From positions 69,501-133,500 of the forward strand of contig JAOTOL010001460.1 of the NCBI GenBank assembly GCA_034440575.1: 64,000 nucleotides of DNA, read 5' to 3'. Within the stretch, counting starts at the first letter, position 1; every line of letters begins with the position of its first letter. This stretch comes from Imbricaverruca yamaguchii (Eukaryota; Arthropoda; Thecostraca; Neoverrucidae). Shown here piece after piece: positions 25,565 through 36,000 of this stretch. The notes under the pieces were generated by a model. That model saw only the letters and a program-made list of their open reading frames with translations, was not told the origin of the DNA and searched no databases. The position numbers and the translations under genes are program-made.

Positions 25565-26450
25565 TCTAGGACAAATGTACGTAAGGACAAATGTACGTAT
25601 GGCAGATGTACGAAAGCAAATGTACGTAAGCAAATGTACGTAAGTAAATGTACGCAAGCGTAAATGTGCGTATGGCAATTGTACGGAAGCGCAGATGTAC
25701 ATATGGCTAATGTACGTAAGCGCAAATGTACGTATGCGCAGATGTACGTATGCGCAAATGTACGTAAGCGCAAATGTACGTATGCTCAAAAGTACGTAAG
25801 CGCAAAGGTACGTACACGCAAATGTACGTATGCACAAAAGTACGTATGCGCAAATATACGTGAGCACAAATGTACGTAAGGGCAAATGTACGTATGCACA
25901 AAAGTACGTATGCGCAAATATACGTGAGCACAAATGTACGTAAGGGCAAATGTACGTATGTGCAAAAGTATGTAATCGCATTTAATGCCTTTGCATTTAA
26001 GCACATTTGATTAGATGCATATGCCATACGTGCATATGCTCTTAGGTAAATTTGCGCATACGTACATTTGCGCTTACGTACATTTGCACATACGTACTTT
26101 TGCGCATACGTACATTTGCCCTCACGTACATTTGTGCTTACGTACATTTGCGCATATGTACTTTTGCGCATACGTACATTTGCGCTTACGTACATTTGCG
26201 CATATGTACTTTTGCGCATACGTACATTTGCGCTTACGTACCTTTGCACATACGTACTTTTGCGTTTACGTACATTTGCGCTTACGTACATTTGCGCATA
26301 CGTACTTTTGCGCATACGTACATTTGCCATACGTTCATCTGCGCTTACGTACAATTTCCATACGTACATCTGCGTTAACGTACATTTGCTGACGTGCATT
26401 TGCGTACGTACATCTGCCATACGTACATTTGCTTTATGTACATTTGTCCG
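25565..26450. repeat. Inverted minisatellite: two arms of a 15-16 bp unit in opposite orientation
   Basis: 25565 to about 25980 repeats GCAAATGTACGTAAGC; about 26045-26450 repeats the reverse complement. The outer ends also pair (ACAAATGTACGTAAGGACAA side against the TTTGTCCGGTTACC side, and TTAATCTGATT against AATCTAATAG). The centre is about 60 bp, AT-rich. Each unit itself contains TACGTA. Confidence 0.93.
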
Positions 26451-28654
26451 GTTACCACTTAATCTAATAGTATCGTAAAATACTGTAGCCGTACCTAGAA
26501 ATATAGAAACAAAATACCAGAACTAAACACATCACATTATATACTCATAGCTAAGCACTGTGAGTATATAAAGATGACGAAAGATCAGTTGCACGCTGTC
26601 TACTGAATTTGTCCTGGATTTGCTTACACTTAGCCCACTTTCCTTTTAAATTATTGGCGTCACTCGGCGGACAAAAGGGGAGCTCTGCACAGACAGGTCA
26701 GCTGATACACATTGCCAGCATTCGCTCTCCTGACACGCACTCGGGTTGGCTTACTTTATAGCTTCTGGGAACCAGGCGAATCTTGCTGGGCCGATTCGGT
26801 GATGCCTCCACCTGTCGCTGCGCGAAGGCCGGGTCCTCCATGACCTCAGCATGAGCACTGCCTGGCATCCTCCACGGGATACAGATAGCTGTACTGTGGA
26901 GCATCTCTTGAGGTTTCCGAATGTTTAGAACGCGCGATGAGCTGATGGTGAATTCTAGCCGGTCGTTCTCGCTCTCCCTCCACGGCTTCACTATCACGGC
27001 CGGTTTCGGCTTCATCATCACTCACGACGTGGCCACCATCCTTCAGGGACACGGAGAATGCCTCGATTCCGGAATGATAAGATGCACACTGACTTCTGAA
27101 CTTGTCCTAGATTCGCTTACACTTAGCTCACTTTCCTCTTAAGTTCTTGGCGACCAAGTCGGCCGCCTATTTCATGTCCGCAATCGACGACTCGCTCTGG
27201 AGATAGCCCTGGTGGATTTCTCCTTAACCAACTGCAAACTATGTGCAGACACATGAGCATAATAGTTCCCATGTCCAAAAGCCTTTGTACCGGTTAACAA
27301 GCCCACTAATTCCTCTCTGCTGACGCGCAACTCTATGTCCACTGGACGCAAAATCCAATCGCACTGACCGGATTCTTTCAGGCAAGGATAGCTCACCTGT
27401 CACGGGAAACGCTCAGTACGTGACCTACCTGGACTAAGTCACCTCGTCAATTACATTCATTTTTTCCTTACGATCTTTGGATCAGGCTACCCGGTCAAAA
27501 CACCCTCTCAGTCGGCGCCTCATGGCGTCCGGCTCGGGCTTCCCTGTGCCGCCCGTGCCAGGCACCAGATCGCACCGCGACCTGCTGGAATACAATTGAC
27601 CACTATCGATGTCGGGGCAGCTAGGTGGAGCTGAAACTTCCGGTACTTATAGCCAAAGGATCTCTGATTTTATTGGTTGTGCGCTGTTGTACATTTTTTA
27701 AAATCATTATTGAAACTTCGAGGTACTAAAAAGTTGAACGACTATTGTGATGACTTATGGTTTGATCAGATAGCATATGTTGAATCGTTCGATGCGTTTT
27801 TGAATTGCTTATCGCTATGAGAATTCCCTCAGCTAACGCTTCATATCTCACTTGCCCAGGTTTTTAGAATGCATCTTACCTTTATCAGTCGTGAAATTCT
27901 GACAACATTTGTACACATTTGCATAGTTTTTTCTTTCTTTCACACGGAATGTTGTCCCTGTTCGTCGACTTGTTACTATGTCAAATTTTGTTCAAATTTT
28001 CATAACAGCTGTGATCTGGTGTGCTTCAGACACATGCTAATGCAATGGCGCCACACATATCGCGTCCAACAATAGTCGGTAAATACATTTCTGGCCAGCT
28101 TTTCCTTGAGTTTTTGAGAAAAAACACTGTGCAATGGTGTATTCCTGTTCAGCTGTGGTTGCGGGGCAGTGGTGAGGCCCTGGTCTGATGAGATGGTGCA
28201 ACAGCGGTGTGCTTCTGGTCTGCTGAGATGGTGGAACAGCGATGTGCTCCTGGTCTGCTGAAGTTTGTGGCCGGTGACGCGTTATTTGTTGCGGTCGCGC
28301 GGCAGTGCCGCACCCCTGGTCCAGCAGACCGACCGATGCCCACTTATGACCGCTCTCGGCCGAGGTCAGATAACATCGCCGGCTCACCGGACCGTCGCCG
28401 ACACCTTTCACCAGCCTCCGCCGCCGTGATATCAAACGGCCGGCGCGCTATCATTGTCACGGGGCCACGGGAACTCAAGGTCCATCGAGCTGACTGGACA
28501 TGCACGTCATCGTGTCGAATCTATTAAAATTTAACCCGTTTTGTGGGCATCACAGCGCCGATGTGCCAGCAGATACTTGTTCACATTTATAGGCATGTGC
28601 GATGGCCTCGAGCTGAACATAATTGGGGCTCCGTGGGTTTGTGTGTGTGGATGG
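26451..28654. other. Unassigned; about 78 bp direct repeat pair and minus-strand frames
   Basis: 26591-26668 and 27083-27160 are about 80 percent alike (TTGTCCTRGATTYGCTTACA core). Minus-strand frames of 107, 68 and 74 codons lie between 26698 and 27396 without a recognised domain; a decayed transposon is possible. A CpG-rich stretch lies near 28260-28470. Confidence 0.35.
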
Positions 28655-29112
28655 AATAGGCTTACCAGGCTCGCTTCGAGGTTCCTACGTGGATGGGCTC
28701 GGCTTAGCAGCTCCGGACCCAGTGTTTCTATGTGGATGGGATGGGTTTACCAGGTCTGGTTTGAGGTTTCTATGTGGATGGTATCGGCTTACCAGGTCTG
28801 GTTTGAGGTTTCTATGTGAATGGGATCAGTTTACCAGGTTAGGTCCTGAGTCATCTGTATGGTTGAGATCGGTTTGCTAGGTCTAATCCAGGGTTCTCTA
28901 TGCGGACGGGATTTGTTTTTACTATGTCATTCCCAGAGTTTCTATGTGGATGGGATCGGCTTATTCGGTCCGGTTCCGGGGTTTCTATGCGAATGGGATC
29001 GGTTTACCATGTCCTGTTCCGGGGTTTCTATATGGATGAGATCTCGGCTTACCAGGTGCGGTCCTGGAATTTCTGTGTGGATTGGTTCCGTTTATCCGGT
29101 ACGGTCTAGGTG
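28655..29112. repeat. About 44 bp minisatellite, about 10 copies
   Basis: Unit GTTTCTATGTGGATGGGATC then GGCTTACCAGGTCCGGTTCCGGG; copies are diverged. Confidence 0.88.
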
Positions 29113-29659
29113 TATAGCGCATTGCTTGCGCATTCAAAACAATATTAAGAAGTTGGAACACTACCATAAACAATCAGATGTAAGAAATCAAGGAATGGAA
29201 ATGCCATGCCCGGAAAGTATTGGGCCCAGATTACCGATTAGATTTCCACTAACGGGCTAAATCATATATCACTTCCCGAGTCTTGGAATTTCCAAACTTA
29301 ATGGCTATAATCATGCCCAGTAGAAACTTGCATTGCCTTCCTGGAAAGGTTTTAACTTCCTGAATGTAGCAACATCCTACGTTTCTCTGTCGCTGTCAGT
29401 TTCGTCGTAAAATGTGGCAGAACTTCGCTGAAGGAGGTCATGCCAATATTGTAAATCAGTGGTAAAGCTAATGCAATGATAAAGCTTTGCTAACAGTTCA
29501 TTTTGTCTTGTACGTACATAAATGTTCACTTTTTGCACCTGGCGACTAACACAGTGGTGAATCACCATTTTCCTCCATGAGAAGAATGGCAGAAAAAGGA
29601 CTGTCACAAAATCTCTGCAGGGTCGAGCTTTTCTCACCAACAGGTTATTTCACATGACA
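29113..29659. other. Upstream flank of Fur2 exon 1
   Basis: AT-rich unique sequence. No TATA box, initiator or untranslated exon could be assigned. Confidence 0.4.
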
Positions 29660-29960
29660 TGGAGAGGCACGCCCACCCCCAACCCCTCCACTCCCACGCA
29701 AGGGAGCGGCTCGCTTGTGTGAGCTTAATGGTCACCGACTGGGGTCGCTGTTTCAGGTTTCATCACGCCCCCTTCACCTCCACATACACGGCGGTGACTT
29801 GGTGGGGCCGGCTGATGAGGTATCATCCCCTCTCCAGAGGCAGGATAACGCCAGCTGGATGACGCTGCTGCAGGTCTCACGACGCCCCCACTCCCACAGG
29901 CACGATGGTGACCGGCTGGGGCCCGCTGCTGGTGGTGGCCTCCCTCAGCGTCACCACGGC
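29660..29960 (+). repeat. Degenerate repeat spanning the exon 1 acceptor and start codon
   Basis: Segments resembling the acceptor tract plus GGTGACCGGCTGGGGCC of exon 1 recur upstream: GGTCACCGACTGGGG near 29730 and the pyrimidine tract with GGTGACTTGGTGGGGCC near 29770-29815. Copies are diverged and the period is irregular, so this is an alignment by eye. Confidence 0.45.
29890..29904 (+). promoter_or_regulatory. Putative 3' splice site upstream of the start codon
   Basis: A C-rich pyrimidine tract ends in CACAG at 29899, five bases before the ATG. It suggests that the start codon sits near the 5' edge of an internal exon and that the promoter and an untranslated exon lie further upstream. 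No TATA box or initiator could be assigned. Confidence 0.45.
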
Positions 29961-30069
29961 TCGTCGTCACCAGCCAGAGTACACCAACCAGTTCGCCGTG
30001 GTGGTGCGGGGCGGCCGGGCGCGGGCCGACCAGGCGGCCCAGCAACACCACTGCTCCGTCACCGACACG
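29905..30069 (+). CDS. Fur2: Fur2 coding exon 1: signal peptide and first half of pro-domain
   Basis: Residues 1-55. The start has A at -3 and G at +4, a good context. A hydrophobic core ([11 protein letters not shown]) suits a signal peptide, followed by a pro-domain start ([13 protein letters not shown]) typical of convertases. A pyrimidine-rich tract ending in CAG at 29899 just before the ATG looks like a 3' splice site, so an untranslated exon may lie upstream. The donor at 30070 is GTGAGT, phase 0. The last residues (HHCSVTDT) do not match the usual HGF.NLG motif well, so the exact 3' edge is slightly uncertain. Confidence 0.75.
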
Positions 30070-33000
30070 GTGAGTGTGACGTCACAGTCGTCACGGTGAA
30101 TGGCGTCACGCTCGGGCCGGTAGGTGACCTCACGTTCACCTCGACACGTAGCGCTGCGGTCGCCTTGGTAAGCGACGCCAAGTTCACCTTAGTGAGTGGC
30201 TTTACGGTCGTCTCGGTGTGTGACTTAATGGTTGTCTCAGTAAATTATGCGTCGACATTCAAGGTAAACCACGTGACGGTCGACATCGCAACCAATGTCA
30301 TGGCTGTCTGGATACATTATGACTTTGAAAGTGATTTGGTTTACACGATGGAATTTGGTGACACTATGCTATTTATAATTCCTCATACTGAGAGTACTAT
30401 TGCCAGCATATTAAGAAATATTAACTAAAAGAACATATTAAGCCAGACGGATACAAATAGTCGTAGCTTGAAACACAGCAGCGTAATGAGCTTTGCAACC
30501 AAGGGGAGGGCGAATGGCCTTCCCCTTCGGGGGTGGGGTCGAATACAAATAGTAAAATATAAAAAGTGAGCTATATTCCCCCCCCCCCACACACAAGAAA
30601 TGAAACAATTAAGTACAAGCCATATAGGTAACCTTCACTCCCAGGATGTATTTGACTAAGCACGATGACGAAATCGGAATCGGCCAAGACATCCCCATCC
30701 CTCTCGATTTTGTTTGTTTGTTTGTGCACCTGGGAATGACACATAACTTACATCGGAAATGAACAGATACCGCACATGAGCTGTACATCCGAAGACGAAA
30801 AGTCGCGGTACTGCGCACAATGCATGGTGGTTTCCGATTAACTGTGGTGTTGTGTTTTAGTTGTATACAGGAATATGCGATGTATGTGACTATTCCTCAC
30901 TGAGGTGGGCGCACCTCAGTGGGGAACATTCGCACCGTTCGTTAGCTTAATGACACACAGTCCGGTGGGGGTTGCGTTGACGCGAGCGGCAGCTCATTAT
31001 TCCACCAGGCGGAAGGGGGAGGGGGACTGGCGAGCTGGGATTCAACAGCACCCGACACTCACGACTTGGACACAGCTCGCACCAAACAATGGAGCAACGG
31101 CCGGAGCCGCCCAGTGGCGCGTGCGAACACCCCGACAGCGGAGCGTGTCGGCGCCAGGTCAGGCAGCCCCTCCAGACAGCGGAGCGTGTCGGCGCCAGGA
31201 CAGGTAACCCCTCCAGACAGCGGCGCGAGCTGGCGCCAGGAAGGGCAGCCCCTCCAGACAGCGGAGCGTGTCGGCGCCAGGACGGGCAGCCCCTCCAGAC
31301 AGCGGAGCGTGTCGGCGCCAGGACGGGCAGACCCTCCAGACGGCGGCGTGTGTCGGCACCAGGACGGGCAGCCCCTCCAGACAGCGCCAGGACAGGCAGC
31401 CCCTCCAGACAGCGCCGGGACGGGCAGCCCCTCCAGACGGCGGCGTGTGTCAGCACCAGGCCGGGCAGCCCCTCCAGACAGCGCCGGGACGGGCAGCCCC
31501 TCCAGACAGCGCCAGGACGGGCAGCCCCTCCAGACAGCGCCAGGGCGGGCAGCCCCTCCAGACAGCGCCAGGACGGGCAGCCCCTCCAGACAGCGCCAGG
31601 ACGGGCAGCCCCTCCAGACAGCGCCAGGACGGGCAGCCCCTCCAGACAGCGCCAGGACGGGCAGCCCCTCCAGACAGCGCCGGGACGGGCAGCCCCTCCA
31701 GACAGCGCCAGGACGGGCAGCCCCGCCGGCCGACACTGACCGCCGGACCCACGGCGACGTTCACACCCACACACGCCGCCCGGCCACGGCCGCCGCCGGG
31801 CGCCGGCTGCGGCCGGCCCGTGTGGCACGACCTACTGTCACCGTGACCAGGTCAAGGTCAACCACGCCAAAGTCGCCGCCACAATCGGCGGATCGTGCCG
31901 CGTGTGTTGACCGACCGCACGGACAGACTGACCTGACCCCGTTCGGGTGTTGTGTTGTGGACAGTAGGCGCAGGTGGTCCGGTCGGCTCCAAGTCGAGCG
32001 CCGGACACTGGTCTGCGGTTCGTGCTCTGAATCTGCGACCTGTTGACACTGCTCTGAAGGCCGCTCTGACGAGTTTTCGTTGTCTGTGTTCCAGATAGGG
32101 GATTTAACAGATCACTATCTTCTAGAGTGCCATGGCGTTCATAAACGCTCCACGAAGCATTCTCATCATCACGTTAGAAAACTCAGGGAATCGCAACATG
32201 TAAGTCGGTGCACGGTATACCGTCGTAGACAGTTGTGAACGTGCCTGGTATTAGCTAATCGAGGAAGCATTTTTCTTCAATTGGCCTCCATTCATTCACA
32301 CTGCACCTTTCGTGCATTGCAACACACAATACCGTTCGATGTCATCAGCTTTCTATTCTCGCTCTTGAATATTTGAAATCGTGCATATGACTCAACCTAA
32401 CCTAAATACAAATCATTGCGAAGCATCTCTCGGTTGTCCATTTTGATGCAAATCACATTCGGAGATTGAGGACATGCGATCAGTTCTGCGAATCAGTGAC
32501 ATTCATCTGGTATAGAACGTGCGCTATGTCATCTCACATTGAGTGGGCATGACTAGATCAGATCTTACATAGAGCGTACGATGCGTGGCCTCACATTTAG
32601 TGGGCATGACCAGATCGGACACTCAGCCGGGTCGTTTTCAGATACTCTGGGCGGACCAGCAGTTTTTCAAAAAGCGGAAGAAGCGCGACGGCTCGGGCGG
32701 CGGCTTCTTCCCCAGCATCCTGCGCGGCTTCCCGCTGCGCTTCTCCTTTAGGTCCGGCTTCGGCTCCGGTTTCCGCAACGAGAACAGCCCGCTGCCTAGC
32801 ACGCAAGGCTACTGGCCCGACCCACTCTTCAAGGAGCAGTGGTACCTGGTGAGTGTCCCGTCACATCGGCCTGCTGAGCCGACTCGATCTCCCCCCCCCC
32901 GGAACTGTGGCATCGGTTATTCAAAAGAAGGGAAGTTTGAACTGTGACGGCCAGACGAGACCTTTGTAGCGAACTGACGAGACCTCTGTAACGAGCAGAC

Positions 33001-36000
33001 GAGAAGTGTATGACGAAATGATGTGACCTTTGTGATGGGCAGACGAGACGTCTGTGACGGACTGACGATACCTTTGTAAGGGGCAGACGAGACGCCTGAC
33101 CAACAGACGAGACCTCTGCAGTGGGCAGATGAGACGCCTGTGACAAACTGACGAGACCTCTGACGGACCAACGTCACTCTCGTGACCTTTGTGAGCGGCG
33201 AGCGCAGAGATCCAGTCCACAGTCATTCCGCACAGTCTCCCGGATACAGGTCGCCCGAGGTGATCGTCCGTTGGCGGCACGAGAAGTGCAAAAACAATCG
33301 CCGTTTGCATTGGTGACTTGCAAAAGCCGAAGGTCATACAACGAGTCGCCTGGGCTCGCTGCACACTTCAGTGTTTGCAGCCTTGCCGCCGCCGCTGCAC
33401 ACACCCCGGACAGACCACTTGCGCCGGGCACACATCCCGGACACAACTCTTGCACCAGGCACACACCCAGGACAGAATACTTGCACCAGGCACACAACCC
33501 GGACACAACACTTGCGCCGGGCACACATCCCGGACACAACACTTGCGCCGGGCACACACCCCAGACACAACACTTGTGCCGGGCGCACACCCCGGACACA
33601 ACACTTGCGCCGGGCACACATCCCGGACACAACACTTGCACCAGGCACACACCCAGGACAGAACACTTGCACCAGGCACACACCCCGGACACAACACTTG
33701 CGCCAGGCACACACCCAGGACAGAACACTTGCACCAGGCACACACCCCGGACAGAATACTTGCGCCGGGCACACACCCCAGACAGAATACTTGCGCTGGG
33801 CACACACCCCAGACAGAATACTTGTGCCGGGCACACACCCCAGACACAACACTTGCGCCGGGCACACACCCCGGACAGAACACTTGCGCCAGGCACACAA
33901 CCCGGACACAACACTTGCACCAGGCACACACCCAGGACAGAACACTTGCGCCAGGCACACACCCAGGACAGAACACTTGCACCAGGCACACATCCCGAAC
34001 ATAACACTTGCGCCGGGCACACAACCCGGACAGAATACTTGGGCCGGACACACACCCCAGACAGAATACTTGCGCTGGGCACACACCCAGGCAGGACAGA
34101 ATACGTTCGCTAGGCACACACCCCAGACAGAATACTTGCGCCGGGCACACACCCCAAATAGAATACTTGCGCAGGGTACACATCCCAGACAGATTACTTG
34201 CGCCTGACACACACCCCAGACAGAATACTTGCGCCTGACACACACCCCAGACAGAATACTTGCGCCGGGCACACACCCCAGACAGAATACTTGCGCTGGC
34301 ACACACGCCTGACAAAACGCTTGCGTCGGGCACACACCCCAGACAGAATACTTGTGCCGGGCACACACCCCAGACACAACACTTGCGCCGGGCACACACC
34401 CAGGACAGAACACTTACGCCAGGCATTCACGCTTGGCCAAATTTGGATAGTCTGACTTTCATGGACCTTGGTCGTGGCATCGGATAGATCGATTGGGACT
34501 CATCTGTCAGGGTTTCGGCGCTCGTCGGGATCTCGGAGGTCATTGGTCAGGGTCAGGGTCTCTGGAGGGTCCAGGCGGGATCTCAGAGGTCAATGGTCAG
34601 GGTCAGGGTCTCTGGAGAGTTCAGGCGGGATCTCGGAAATCATTGGTCAGGGTCAGGGTCTCTGGAGAGTTCAGGCGGGATCTCGGAAGTCATTGGTCAG
34701 GGTCAGGGTCTCTGGAGAGTCCAGGCGGGATCTCGGAGGTCAATGGTCAGGGTCAGGGTCTCTGGAGAGTTCAGGTGGGATCTCGGAGGGCTCGGTGAGG
34801 TGTGACTGGAGGTGATATCACAGCGGGGACATGGAAGGCGGCTGCAGTGGGTGTGCCGCCACGTCTGAATTGTCTTGGCGCCGACAATCCCCTCCTGAGG
34901 CTATCACACTCACCCGGACCTCGGGAGTCACGATAAAAGCCGACCGGATTACTGAAAGTCAACAGCCGTTGCAGCTCACCTTCGCTCCTCTCATCCGACG
35001 TCGTATCAGGCGAGACGACGACCCAAACGTGGAGACCGACGAACCGAGAGCCGATTTGTGCCTTCATTATTTCATACGTGGAACCTCTGGACCACGGTTC
35101 AACTGGGCGCAGGAGCACTTAATCCTAACGAGTATCCCTCGGATAGTGGGCGGCCTTCTACTCGGCTACGTGCTCGTGTGCGCCTGCAGTGCGATACAGT
35201 TCTTAGGCTTACTGCAGACGTCTGAGGAGAGTGCAGTGGGCTACACCTACTGTCCACGTGTAGGCTACACCTACTGTCTAGGTGTAGGTGTAGCCCACTG
35301 CAGCCGACCACTGATGTTCTGATGCACTTGCGCTGGATCTCCCCTGCACCGGACAGCTATTTGGGACCTGAGAGTCGCCCCACCTGGGAAGGATGGAATA
35401 TCCAACATTATCTGAATCGTCCACTACTGTTACACATACTCAACGCCATCATGATTGTCTATTACTATAACAACTTCTGGACACGATCACGGCTCTCTAT
35501 CTATCGCTGTTTTCCATCATTATTAGACCTTCACGTGAGTATCATGTCTGATCATTATGACACCTTCCTGTCATTATCATCCGTCATATCATATGGTACT
35601 AACCTACAGACAGTGGCTGTATTGACTGGTGGTGTTATCCGACAGAACGGCGGTGCCAAGGACGGAAACGACATGAACGTGATTCCCGCCTGGAAGCAGG
35701 GCTACACGGGGCGCGGCGTGGTGGTGTCCATTCTGGACGATGGCATCCAGCCCAACCACCCGGACCTGGCGGCCAACTACGTGAGTTGGAGAACTGCAGA
35801 AACACCTGCGCGCCTTCCGCGGCTGGCAGGCAACTAGCAGATAATTAGCGCACAAGGTTATCCTCTGATGACGTCAATGCGCCGTGTCCACACATACCCA
35901 CGTCCCAACGGGCAGCACCAAGACTGTGCAGAGAGGGTCCGATGTGTTCGTGCGAAGGGCAGTTTGCTTTGAAATTGGAACGGTATGTTCACACGTGTTC

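Noticed and set aside
25565..26450. A CRISPR-like repeat array
   Set aside because: No unique spacers, eukaryotic context, and units are contiguous.
33174..34455. Open frames of 200-359 codons on both strands (Cys-rich on the minus strand)
   Set aside because: They are translations of the 31 bp minisatellite, open in all frames because the unit lacks stops.
34831..35322. 163-codon plus-strand frame in intron 3
   Set aside because: No motif, contains an inverted repeat, and lies inside a well-supported intron.
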